Assembly: GCF_021130785.1 (NCBI RefSeq) | Contig: NC_060215.1 | Coordinates: forward strand, 114,662,501 to 114,726,500 | Direction of reading: 5' to 3' | Length of the DNA stretch: 64,000 nt | Source: Homalodisca vitripennis | Lineage: Eukaryota; Arthropoda; Insecta; Hemiptera; Cicadellidae | Shown: piece after piece, positions 1-11,545 of the stretch | How positions within the stretch are numbered: position 1 is the stretch's first letter | How the letters are laid out: every line of letters starts with the position of its first letter | Translations under genes and position numbers: made by a program | The notes under the pieces: model-generated | Seen by the model: the letters and a program-made list of their open reading frames with translations, nothing else | Database searches by the model: none | What the model was told of the DNA's origin: nothing

Positions 1-1111
1 TAAAAATCATAAACTTTATTTAGTTGTAATATATCTTTAAAATATTTTAATATTACTATTGTCTTTAATTACACTAAATGCTAATTTGACTATAGAATAT
101 TTAATAAATATAAAATTGTTTTAATGGCTTTAAACGTTGTATAATAATGCAATTAAATATTGATTAATTTTTAAATTATGTTTACAAATCTAAAATATTA
201 ATCACAAAAATTTAAAGATATATAAATACGAAAATATGAGACATTAATAATTGTATTGCAAAATGTACTTCAAATCATTTTCAAAATAAACATAATTTAG
301 TTTTAGTATAATTTAAATTATATTTTATTTAAAACAAAAAGTTTTTGTAATTGCTATTGAAAGAAATAAGTAGGTAATTTTAAGTAGATCTTTGAAATTA
401 ATTTCAATGAAATATTTTAGTTAGTACAAGAAAGTTACTACAAGAAACTTTAATACGTGTTAAATTATTTTCAAACGTCAACAACATCCGTTCTATACAA
501 ATTAACAGAAGTATAAAAGTGTATTGTTTTAAAAAGTACCATATGTTTTAAAATGATAACACAATTTTATACCTATTTAAAAATTTATCTTATGAAAAAT
601 ATATATTGATTGGGCGGACTATGAACTATTTAAACACATAAAATTCCGTTAATAGGGTTTTCTTAAATCATAAATTTATTTCCATAAAAAATATTAATTT
701 TATAATTTTAATAAATTAAAAAATTAATACACTTTCATTAGTTCTTCAAATAATAAATAACATTAATTTATTAAACAGTATTATTAATTTATATTTATGA
801 AAAGAATTTATTAAATGTTTTGTTTGAAAACGTATGGGATGAATTAATAAGGTATTAAAATTTTTATTGAATACAATTTAATATAAGTTAAGACTTATTA
901 GTATTTAACTACTTTTGATTTACTTTGATCACCTATCATTAAAAAATTTACCTACCTTTTAAATAAACAACACGTTGAATCGTTGTCATGGAAGGAATCT
1001 TTTCCATTAAAATAACATAAGACCCAACTGCTAAAAGTTACCTGGGTAAAAAGTAATAATTGTTTATGAACTCTCAAAATATTTACACTGAACAATATAC
1101 GTCGATCTCAG
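1..1111. other. AT-rich DNA without recognisable gene
   Basis: Very AT-rich sequence with stop codons in every frame at short intervals. I see no domain, RNA gene or repeat that I can name. Confidence 0.6.
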
Positions 1112-1156
1112 ACTACTAATGTATATTAAAGCCTACTACTAATGTATATTAAAGCC
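1112..1156. repeat. 23-bp tandem repeat, two copies
   Basis: The unit actactaatgtatattaaag plus cct occurs twice head to tail, with a period of 23 bp. It is a simple local duplication and no function is evident. Confidence 0.85.
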
Positions 1157-1870
1157 AACATTGGGACACTAATTTCATTTTTATATTGAAAAGATACACT
1201 AATACTAGAGATTTGACACAGAATTTATATTCAAACCAATTTGCCGATTTTAAATATGTTAGAAAAATTTTATAAAATTATAGAGTGATTTCGCATCTTT
1301 AATACAGTCAATTTTCTTCTGCTATTTAGAGTAAAAATGTTTTTATAGAATTTTTAGATATGATCCTATATGCCGCCAGTGATTTTTCTGAGGCCTCAAG
1401 TCCTTCCTAGCCTCTGCGATGTGAGCACGGCAGTATAACCAGTATAACCATATAACCAGTCTCTGTCGATGTACTGATAATATGAGTCTTACACTTGAAA
1501 TTTTTTAGAAATGTATTAAAATGGGGGCAAATATAGAATGTTGTCCGATGAGAAAAATTTGATAGGCTAGACTATTACGTTATGTAGAAATATAATTTTC
1601 AGCAATTTACTTTCATGTTGAATGTAACATTTGAGAAAAGACTATCCATGACGTCCGAGGTACAACGGTCGGCATGGAAACGTGGTTTCACCACGATATG
1701 GCAGACTTCCTGTATATGGTGAGGACACAATTCAAAAGCTGTAAATCATCTTAAGTAGTGTTTTAATTAGGCAAGACATTGGCTACTGGCCTCTTTAGAC
1801 TTACATAGTTCACAGGAGATAATGTGTAACAACTTTAGTGTTACCTTTGTCGAAGCCAACTGTTATGAGG
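1157..1870. other. Unassigned AT-rich DNA with a 9-bp micro-repeat
   Basis: No gene is recognised. At 1432-1459 the 9-bp unit agtataacc is repeated about three times with slight variation. A short GC-richer patch lies at 1645-1710, but it has no coding-like frame of useful length. Confidence 0.5.
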
Positions 1871-1982
1871 TGAAGGAAACAGCATTTTTTCCGGACATTT
1901 GCCATCGTTCAGTGAAACAAGAAATCAGTAACACATTGTGTTTCCTTCACAATCCTTCCATCGTCAAAAATAAACTTCAAAC
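1871..1982. repeat. Dispersed hairpin-type repeat, member 1
   Basis: The segment holds a motif reading ttttttccggacatttgcc followed by atcgttcagtg, then an arm reading atccttccatcgtcaaaaat. The second arm, reverse complemented, matches 37221-37264 with about 36 of 44 identities. The first arm matches the adjoining 37264-37315. Parts of both arms recur at 13941-14172. The pieces therefore belong to one dispersed family with inverted internal structure, of a kind seen in MITEs or LINE 5' regions. The 70-codon frame at 1822-2034 runs through it and is probably incidental. Confidence 0.5.
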
Positions 1983-2302
1983 AAAGAATGTTATGAGGTA
2001 TCTTTCGCTTGGGTTCCCTTCCAGTGGATGTTAGCTTTGCAGTACTGGGTTCTGTAGTAGGAGCCACCCATCCTTTGCTCAGAATGGAGATGATTCCAGT
2101 GGCTTTAGGTTCTGGGTCCGGGATTGTTGTTAGCTATTATGAGTCTTATGAGAGGTTGGATGTGTCTCGGGTCTCGGAAAACTAGCTTAGAGGGAGGGCT
2201 AACGGAGACTCGAGATAGCTCATCAGAACTTAACGTTCTTTGAACACAGGCTCTTCGAAATGTGTTTTCTTTTCAAGAGAATTTGATTTAGATTTGTTTG
2301 GA

Positions 2303-3262
2303 GTCTCTGAAACTTGACTTAAACCTGACGCCGCGTCGGACAACTACAACGTAGCACGGTATTCCTTGTAACATTTTGATAGGTGTACAAGTACATAAGG
2401 AAGTAATTTTGGTGGTGTAGCTGCTATTTATATTAAAGATAGATTTGTCGTCTGTGAAAGTTATACTCAACCAGAAAGCAACGGTCCTAAAATAGGCCAC
2501 ATATGTGTCGATCGGAGGTTTAATAGGTAGAGGCTAGTCTAGAGCGTGGTGTATAGCCCGCCGGGTGTCAGATACAGCTGCATATCACATATGTTTCACT
2601 ACTTGTTTGTTGACTTAGTTGACAAGGCCAACTCAGTAATTTGTCTTAGTGACACGAACATTGACCTGCTGTCAATCACTTGATGTAAACCTAAGTATCT
2701 CCGTCGACTCTTGAGAGAAAATAATAGAGTTCAGCTGGTAAATAAGTCACCACTGGTGACGAGATCCTCGGACACTTTGTTAGATTACCGTCGACTCTTG
2801 AGAGAAAATAATAGAGTTCAGCTGGTAAATAAGTCACCACTGGTGACGAGATCCTCGGACACTTTGTTAGATTACCGTCGACTCTTGAGAGAAAATAATA
2901 GAGTTCAGCTGGTAAATAAGTCACCACTGGTGACGAGATCCTCGGACACTTTGTTAGATTACCGTCGACTCTTGAGAGAAAATAATAGAGTTCAGCTGGT
3001 AAATAAGTCACCACTGGTGACGAGATCCTCGGACACTTTGTTAGATTACCGTCGACTCTTGAGAGAAAATAATAGAGTTCAGCTGGTAAATAAGTCACCA
3101 CTGGTGACGAGATCCTCGGACACTTTGTTAGATTACCGTCGACTCTTGAGAGAAAATAATAGAGTTCAGCTGGTAAATAAGTCACCACTGGTGATGAGAT
3201 CCTCGGACACTTTGTTAGATTACATTATAATAAACAAGAGGAACGATATAATCGATAAATAA
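2303..3262 (+). pseudogene. LINE endonuclease domain, stop-riddled but in one frame
   Basis: This is a pseudogene of the apurinic/apyrimidinic-type endonuclease that nicks target DNA for LINE reverse transcription. One reading frame carries, in order: VSET followed by TGA where Trp is usual (2303); LKPDAASDNYNVARYSL; GGVAAIYIKDRF (2411); VVYSPPGV (2546), resembling the usual VVYRPP; and DTNIDLLS (2651), resembling GDFNIDLLS. After that come KPKYLRRLLRENN, QLVNKSPLVTRSSDTLLDY and IIINKRNDI. The last blocks match the family segment preceding the SDH motif. Stops interrupt the frame several times before 2690, but no frameshift is needed from 2303 to 3262. The open 183-codon stretch at 2711-3262 exists because the 29-codon block is repeated. 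Confidence 0.8.
2701..3222 (+). repeat. 87-bp tandem array, six copies, inside LINE endonuclease
   Basis: The period is exactly 87 bp, with unit starts at 2701, 2788, 2875, 2962, 3049 and 3136. The copies look identical except for a C-to-T change in the last (gtgatgag for gtgacgag). Because 87 is 29 codons, the endonuclease frame stays open across all six copies. Each copy encodes the block from RLLRENNRVQ through DTLLDY. The near-identity of the copies, against the heavy decay around them, implies amplification long after the element died, or an assembly artefact. Confidence 0.95.
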
Positions 3263-4206
3263 AATATCTTTGACCACTGACTAATTCAGGTTTCAGATTA
3301 TTAACTTGCATATTGTATACTGAAATTTTATAAGGTAAAGCTAAACCGAAATACATCACTTACAGAGAATTTCCATACTTTGATGACAAGAGTTGAGTTG
3401 AGTTGAGTGCAAGACATTTTAAGAATTGAAAATTAAAATGACATTGCAAAGGTCATCAGTTTGAATATAAAAAGAGTATATGATGAACAAGCCCCTACAT
3501 TATGCAAAAAGATAACCAAAAGGATAGTGTTCTGAAAGAACCAAAAGATGAATAACTGGAAAAGGATCAAAAATACTTTACGTTATAAATATTGAAAAGC
3601 AAGGCCAAAATAAACCCGGGAAGCATACAGATTAGCAACGAATAAACTGAGTAAGCTGGTATGAAAAGCAAAATGAAAGTGTTTTTCAGATAAAACTGTC
3701 GTCAATAAAGATTTTGGGCTTGTCAAAATAAATGTGAAATTATATCTGAAATGGAAAACGATGTTCATCGCTCATTGAAGTTTAAGGCGGAAGAAGTCAA
3801 TTAAATGTTTAGCTCAATTGGAATGTTACAACAATGTCAAACTTACTGTTCAGCATTTTAACTACACTACAAAACGAAATTAATTAATCGATAAACTCAA
3901 AAGCAGTTGTCAGTGACGGCATATAGATAAAAATTATAAAATCCGTGAATAATTTTTCCATCGGAGCCATTATTCATCGTATAAACGAGTCTCTAAAAAT
4001 GTCTATATTAAATTACGTATAATATGGTGACTCTTAAAAGTTATTGTAACATGTAAGCTCTAGAATATTTAAGATCTACTCCTATCGTACTATGTATGTC
4101 CAAGGTTTTAAGAAAAGATATTTTTGCGACAGGCGATATTGTAAAAGTGCTATAGTATTCCTTTTGTTATAATATGGGACATGTTGGATGATACAAGAAC
4201 AGATGT

Positions 4207-4421
4207 AGCTCCCTAGTACTATTGGATTATTCTGAAGCTTTTGACTCGAAGCACTATGAGATGTTCTTTAGAAAAATGCATTATTATGGATTTTATGATA
4301 ACATGGTCGATTTGATGAATTACATAATTGAATTAACACACTGCAAGTTACCAGTATGGTATGTGAAACAACTGGAAGGTAGTTGAGGTAAAGAGGTGTT
4401 CCGCAAGACAGTTGTCTAGAG
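4207..4421 (+). pseudogene. LINE reverse transcriptase fragment
   Basis: Frame 1 from 4207 reads SSLVLLDYSEAFDSKHYEM, which matches RT motif A (usually LLDFSKAFD, where the first catalytic Asp sits). About 60 codons later a +1 shift gives RGVPQDSCLE at 4392, matching motif B (RGVPQGSVLG) with Gly changed to Asp. A stop follows at once. The spacing from A to B is normal for LINE RTs. No clear YADD box is left downstream. It belongs to the same relic as the endonuclease at 2303-3262. Confidence 0.75.
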
Positions 4422-5270
4422 TAAACTCTGTACTTGTTCACGAGTCTTATTTAAGTTTGCTATCGGAGTTCTACTCCTTATTTTCATAAAGATAACTCCC
4501 AAATATTTAATCTTGATGGTCTGTGAAAAGTTCATAACTCTTGGGCTTATGTTGTACAGCAAACTCATTTTCACTGTCATTGTCACGCTTACTGTACAGC
4601 GTGCCTTATGCGGATCCAATATCCTTTAAAGATTCCAGAATCAACTGTCAGAGACAACCAAACAGCAGCTACAGTTAATGGTGCTATAAGTAATTTTTGA
4701 TGTTGTCTTGCACATTGTATCTCAAACTTTGACCTAAAGAAAAATTCTAGAACTGTGCTACAAGGTTCATTTTCAAACTTGGACGATTCGGTCTAGTTAA
4801 CGGTAGGTCTTAAGTATGCTACCCATGTAAGCCATACGCAGGCACAAGATTCATTATCTCAAGGAGCCTCAGTACCTGAATGAAAGCCACACCAGAAGGA
4901 GGTCTCAAAATGAAGTAACCGACATGATCGGTGGTAGCTCCCAAGAGCGGTAAAGGATATCAGAAGAAGTTTTTAATTCTTGGATCGACGGTTTATAATT
5001 TATCCCTGCATGTCTCAAAGAACAAATATTCTCTAAAGATAAAAAATAAGTTTCTTCACTGAATTGTTTTAATCCAAAATTGATATTTTACTTATGTGTT
5101 AACATATGTATTGTTTCTCATTTATTTATTGTATCGACAGTCCTTTTAAATACATATAAGATTAAATTTAATTATTATAATTTATTTTAATGCAGAACTA
5201 CTAATATTGATAATTGTGGTGTATCTGAGGAACTCTTGAATGAATAAATGTATTTTATTTGCTTATTATC

Positions 5271-7660
5271 TTACATTAGAGAGATCTACCTTGAAAATAA
5301 TATACAATAGTTTGAGTAACTTAAAGCGATGAAAGTAGAAACAAACTTTATTCGTTTATGTACTTTAATCATCTTAGGAATTTTCCAGACCATCTAGAAA
5401 ATAAATTACCACTGTACTGCCTATTTGCTATATTTGTGTTTTCCCTGTACCTATTCCAAACAATAGAGTAATAAGCTGCAAGTCGCTTTAAACTAACCGT
5501 TTGTATGGCACGTGATGTTTGAAATGTTTGATTGTTTGAAATTGGGTGATCCACCAACAAGATTCCGCACGGCATGCTATCTCTTAAATCATACTTCTCA
5601 AAAAGTCATAAAAACCTAAAGGCCTCGTTAGTTTTTATTCTAAACGATGACTACCGGCCCTTTTACTGTGGGGTACAAGGGCATTTCGTTAATTTCAACC
5701 AGCCACCCTACAGCAGAATGAATTCCTGATAGCAGAGCTAACTCCTACGATCGGTAGAAAGATGTTAAAATAACCAATGCTATGTACATCAGTACCAGGA
5801 AGATAGCAAAATACTCACATTAAAATGAATTTGCTTTAATAAAAAGAAATTGGTAGAACATTCTTAAACATTTTCATTAGTAAACAATACGAAATGTAAA
5901 CGTTTCAATTTAAAAGCATTCAGGTATTTCTCAGTAAGTAATGAAGCTATCACAGTACGTTTCACCTAATTGAACTAAAAATTTATTATTTTAAAGATAT
6001 TGTTTCATTAAAGAATACCAGAGAAAATCCAAAAATCTAACCTTTATTCAGTCAAAAAAATATGGAAGTGAAATATAATAACGTACAATGCCTGGCTTTA
6101 CCGAAGGAACAAGCAGACACTGGTAACAAAAGCAGTACGTTTGTGGCTATCGAACTTATTAAGTGGTACTGATATGAAGAAATAATATGGCAAGTTCTCT
6201 GAAAAAAAAACTCCATGGTAGGAGACTTTTCAAAAATACCTCACACATTAATGTAACATAAATTGTTTTTAAATTTATAGAGAATTCGGGGCTCATTTCT
6301 TGTGATAGTCTAGACCAATTTGAAAGGAAATTTCCATAAACTGTATCCAAGTAATGATATGAGAGCAGTAACGTCAGTTCTAACTTCTTCATAAACATTG
6401 ACAGCTCTTTTCCAAAGAGAGTTCTGCCCAATCTGTTACAAGAAGGGCAAGATTTCAAGTTGCTTAAAATATTTCTAGAATATTGCTCTTTGAAGTAGTT
6501 TTCTTGTATTTGCAGTTTATATTTATGTAAATATGGACTACACTTTTTGAATAGACACTTAACTCCAGATCGCTTCAGATTATTTTAAGTATGAGCATAA
6601 CGCTTCTGTTCAAACGGTGATGAAATTGATTAATACCCTTGCCAAAAATTTTCACTCTTCGTATATTGTTTTTGCCTTTTGCTTGGATATTCCGATTGTT
6701 ATCCTAAACCACTTTATTCCGTAAAGAGGAGGTTCACAATCAGATTATTAGCGCATGTACGGGCTGTACCGAAAAAGTCAGCAGTGTCAAAACTAACAAA
6801 AGCTCAAGGCATGAGTGCCATCTGCCTTTTTGTTTAAAAGAGGGGTTGGAAGATCAGCAGTTCGGTTTCCAATAGCATAGTCGTTAACTGAATTTCAGGA
6901 ATTAAAGAATAAAAAAACCTGCTGAGTGAGGTAAAACAGCCAGCTCAAGTTTATTAATGTCTTGAGATAATTGATTTTGTACATTGTGTACTTAAATTAT
7001 AAATTGGATTCAATGACAATATTAGGAGTGGCCGAAAGTAAATCAGATACTTTATAAAAAACACTTATCGAACATGTAAAGCCGTCTTGAAAGGATTAAG
7101 ATTCTCCGTGATATATGAAATGCATATGACTGTGAAAATAACTATAAGCAATGTTTTCTTGATTGTAGTAACCGTCGCAAACATTAAACAATTTGGCTAA
7201 ATGTACCATGGCTCAACTTATAACTAAACAGTAGTACTAACGTCTCTTTAAGCAATACTATATAGTACTAGCAATAAAATAAATAACGTTTACTATAAAC
7301 GCATTAACCTGACCAGTCAGACAGTAAAACGAAATTACCGTAACTCTTCTTTAGTAAGGCACCAGAAATGAGTATCGCTTATTACGTAAAACTGCACTGT
7401 GCGCTACCTTCATTACGTGGAGGAAGTAAAAAATCACTCAGCATTCACGGCCGATGCCCGTGGTATGTTCTGAGATTTGAATAACCTAATTTACTCATAT
7501 ATCCTGAACTGTATAAAAAAGATGTGAGGTTTTAGACCTAGAGACAAGAATCAATTATTGTTGAAGTGAATGTTAGTTCGTAAGAGAGACTATTAAAAAT
7601 GTTGAAGATATTAAAAATTATTAGTTATTATTAGAAAAAACTGGTTCGTCTACACAATAT
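5271..7660. other. Unassigned AT-rich DNA
   Basis: No gene is recognised. The largest frames are minus 5369-5575 (68 codons) and minus 6159-6458 (99 codons). The latter begins with a CPSC-containing stretch and ends in hydrophobic residues, but it has no recognisable domain. Neither shows conserved motifs or a convincing context. Confidence 0.4.
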
Positions 7661-8740
7661 GACTGTGTTATAGGTATTTTTGTACCCCTGTGGTAAGACT
7701 AATAAATAGTAAAGACCTCATAAAAAATTAGTAATAAATTGAAACCGCACGGGATAGCGGATCAAAACTAAACCTAGAAAGGGAAAAAACCGTGTATATC
7801 GTGCTCAGATTCATTTACTTATTTGAAATTCACCACCAAAACACAGAGTTAAAAAAATCAAAGACATCTTCAACCAAGGTAAGAACCTCCCTGTCAATTT
7901 AACAACTAACAAAAAACCCCAAACAAAAAAAAAAACAAACCTGACAAAACCCTGCCGCCTGTTTGTTTTGTTTGACCTGACCATTAAAAAAGAAACTCAT
8001 GACTAAATTTAACTAAAAATTTCTGTCATGTGTCTTAGGTGCACCTGGATAAAACACAAAATTTGAAACAGCCATAATTTAAAACAAGAACTGCCAATTC
8101 CAACCGGTATACTTTGGCTAAGGGCGGGCTCCTAATTAAAAACAAGAAATAAAATTAAATAGTATATAAACTAAACTTAAAAACTAAATAACAAAATACA
8201 AACTGTAATAACTGGCAACAATAACAACATAAATAAATTAAACAAATAAAAGGGTATCCCAGTTGTTTGACTAGTGGTATATTCATCTCATCATGGCGGC
8301 CAGTTACCCGACAGAGCAGGAAAACCCTGATATCGAATGGGTCTGCAACCACCCATGATGGAAAGGCAGCAGGAGGCAAGAGTTCCTCTCCTGGACCTAG
8401 TCAGTGCGAAACGTATAACTAACGCCAGCATTTTAGTGGGAAAATGAAAGAGAATTAACAAAAATAACTTGAAAAGGAAACATTTCACTACAAGTTCTTC
8501 CTCTAGCACACAAGAATTTCAGAAGTTCCTTGCCACTCTGAAAAGGTTGTGCAGAGCGCTCTGAAACAGGACAGTCAGTGCCTTCTGCAGCCACAACGAA
8601 CAACACTTACAAGTAATATATAAAGACACATACGTGAGCCGGGGAGATAACTGGGCTCAAGAGTTTGAACCGGCTCAAAAGTAACTGCAAGAAAGGCTTC
8701 ATAAATAATACTTGATATTTAATAATACTCCAACTAAATA
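7661..8740. other. A-rich, T-poor stretch of unknown origin
   Basis: The + strand is strongly A-biased and T-poor, unlike both flanks. Around 8280-8420 GC rises, and a 21-codon + strand frame starts at 8293 (MAASYPTEQENPD...). On the minus strand, overlapping frames at 8155-8379 and 8291-8509 cover the same place. A 7-bp inverted repeat gagccgg/ccggctc lies at 8636-8676. The skewed composition resembles the body of a retroelement, but no protease, RT, integrase or LTR is visible. Confidence 0.3.
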
Positions 8741-8970
8741 ATTATAAAAGAACCGTTAACGCTAACTCAACATAACCAAAAAACTGACTGAATATAATAT
8801 AAAATAAACCTAAAAATAAAAATATATAATCATTTATGTATTTTTTGTGAAATGGGAAACTAATTATTATTATAGGTACATTATTGACGTGACAACGTCT
8901 TAAATTAGGTTGCGGCTCGGAGTCACTCATGAAAAAGTGTAACGCCCGGTAACGTTACGATGCCCGTCCA

Positions 8971-9036
8971 GTGGGTCCGCCGCACGGGATAAAGCAGATA
9001 ACTGTGGGTCCGCAGCACGGGATAAAGCAGATAACT
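8971..9036. repeat. 33-bp tandem duplication
   Basis: A block starting gtgggtccgc and containing cacgggataaagcagataac occurs at 8971 and again at 9004, with one C/A difference. It lies at the left side of the TIR element and overlaps the first copy of the 252-bp duplication. Confidence 0.85.
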
Positions 9037-9497
9037 ATGTTTATTCGTGAAAATGTGGAGTGCTTAGATTCGTCATTTACAACAACTACAACAATAAAGG
9101 TAAATAATTGTACACTGATATTTCATTATCGTAAACTATGATTGATTGATTAATTGTTAGATTGACACAAAAGTTGAGAAACTGAGTTTATAGGTTATGT
9201 CATACTATTGACAAATGTTGATAGTGTTTAGTAAATTATTAGTTTGCAGATAACTGTGGGTCCGCAGCACGGGATAAAGCAGATAACTATGTTTATTCGT
9301 GAAAATGTGGAGTGCTTAGATTCGTCATTTACAACAACTACAACAATAAAGGTAAATAATTGTACACTGATATTTCATTATCGTAAACTATGATTGATTG
9401 ATTAATTGTTAGATTGACACAAAAGTTGAGAAACTGAGTTTATAGGTTATGTCATACTATTGACAAATGTTGATAGTGTTTAGTAAATTATTAGTTT
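8994..9497. repeat. 252-bp exact tandem duplication inside the TIR element
   Basis: Copy 1 is 8994-9245 and copy 2 is 9246-9497. Both begin gcagataactgtgggtcc and end taaattattagttt. I saw no difference between the copies on reading through. Identity over 252 bp means a recent duplication or an assembly duplication. Confidence 0.93.
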
Positions 9498-9898
9498 AAA
9501 TCACTCTGCAATCAATCGTAATTCGGTCGATTGAGAAGAAACAGCGCGTATTGCTAGTCAAACATTTAAAATAACAAATTATAACCTCTAAACTGTCATA
9601 ACAGTGCGACCAAACAAACGAACTAAACCGACCAATCACCACGCGCGGAGTTAGAATTTAACTGTGTTTAGCAAGAATTTCAAATTCCAATTTTAGTAAA
9701 TGTTTTATTCAACTTTACCATTTACAATAACAAATTTTAATTAATTTCAAATTATGTACAATGTTTTAGTAAACAAAATATATTTCTATAGTTAAAATTT
9801 GTGCAATTCTTATTTTCATTCAATTCCTTGTTCCTATTGTGCAATTTAATAATATTCATATCAATAAATATTCTACCGAGAAAAAGACGTTGTCACGT

Positions 9899-10587
9899 AA
9901 AATCTTCGCCCGTAAAACCGACTTTACAGGCAACCATAATTTTTTTTATTATTATTATTATTTATTTGTAAATTAAGAATCAAAATATAAGCAGATAAGG
10001 CATGTACTGGAATATTACATATAGCAGAGATTAAGAACATGGAAATACATTATTTAAATTAGTGATTGAACAAAAATTTATTTTACAAATAATTTGAAAT
10101 TTTAAATTAAAATAATATTTGAAAATAATACTAATAAGACCAAGTTTAACAGAGAAAATTAAATTATATATGATTTTGGCCGATTAACATATTTTTTGTT
10201 ACAAAACGTAAAACTCTACGTTTCAATGACTTCAATCTATTCTCTTCCTCTCGTGTAAATAACTTAATACATAAAAATGTACTTAAAACAATGAACCGTG
10301 CGGCAATGGACTGCTAGTTGAAAAAAATCTATCATGCCTGACTCATATACTGCTTGAAGTTTAGACTGGAAAAAATCAACCCAGCCGTTGATAAAACACA
10401 GAAGTCAAGAACTTGATCAACACGTCACAGCCGCATCAGTGATATTAGAAATCACGTCAATAACAATATTTAAATGAAGAACTTGATTCATGATAAAAGA
10501 ATAGTGATTACTGATAACACGGCAATCAACCATCTGTAAATAAAACGTATTTTGACGTATAATTAAAAAAAAAAGAGAGTGCCCTAC
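9899..10587. other. Unassigned AT-rich DNA
   Basis: Nothing recognised apart from a short att/tat-rich simple stretch at 9940-9965 and an A10 run just before the GA tract. Confidence 0.5.
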
Positions 10588-11174
<587 letters not shown>

Positions 11175-11468
11175 AGATAAAAACATTTTTTCATTTAAGT
11201 CAGACTAATCAATATTGACAAGAATAATCGTATCACTACAACAGCCGTCTCTTACATTAATTCAATTTTATTGTGAAACCTGTTGTTTTTCTAATAGACA
11301 CACATTGAAACTATTAGGACTTGGATTTTTCAATTTTTATTTTAGATAGTAAACCATTTACTGCAACATCGAGCTGCATTTGAGCACTTATCCAAAAAAC
11401 GGGAATGCTTTTTGAAGTTTTCGCATATAATATTTTAGTTTCAGTTTATGTCTGTAAGTTTAAAATGC

Positions 11469-11470
<2 letters not shown>

Positions 11471-11543
<73 letters not shown>
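11471..11543. repeat. Compound (TA)n(TG)n microsatellite
   Basis: About 40 bp of alternating AT is followed by about 24 bp of TG and a short TA tail. The overlapping frames with YIYIYI and VCVCVC runs are translations of this repeat. Confidence 0.95.

Positions 11544-11545
<2 letters not shown>

Larger units (their letters stand above)
2303..5270 (+). mobile_element. Decayed non-LTR retrotransposon (LINE) relic
   Basis: Reading the + strand and ignoring stops gives the standard LINE ORF2 order. Endonuclease motifs run from 2303 to 3262, a linker rich in Lys/Arg follows to about 4200, and reverse transcriptase motifs A and B lie at 4207-4421. A fading RT C-terminus reaches about 5050. The 3' end at about 5220-5270 reads aatgaataaatgtattttat, as in many insect LINE tails. 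Stops and frameshifts are frequent, so this is a dead copy. No ORF1 is recognised upstream. The ETW-like, GGVA-like, VVYxPP-like and GDFN-like endonuclease motifs suit the CR1/L2/Crack/Jockey group, but the clade cannot be fixed by eye. The ends are approximate. Confidence 0.75.
8887..9898. mobile_element. Non-autonomous DNA transposon candidate with 15-bp TIRs
   Basis: The left end acgtgacaacgtctt (8887-8901) is the exact reverse complement of aagacgttgtcacgt (9884-9898), enclosing 1012 bp. No frame of transposase length lies inside, so if this is a transposon it is non-autonomous. CpG-containing subterminal blocks (cgcccggtaacgttacg on the left; a cgcccgtaaaaccg block just outside the right TIR) suggest that the true right end may be slightly further out. 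No convincing target-site duplication is seen with these ends. The superfamily is undetermined. Confidence 0.55.

Noticed and set aside
1822..2034. 70-codon + frame as a small gene
   Set aside because: It runs through a dispersed hairpin-type repeat and has no domain.
2691..3188. Minus-strand 165-codon repetitive protein
   Set aside because: It is the antisense shadow of the 87-bp array, whose sense strand matches LINE endonuclease.
2701..3222. CRISPR-like array
   Set aside because: The units are contiguous 87-bp repeats with no spacers, and the sequence context is eukaryotic.
6600..6750. Possible R1-like RT word (AFCLDI) near 6680
   Set aside because: A single short match without motif B, YADD or correct spacing.
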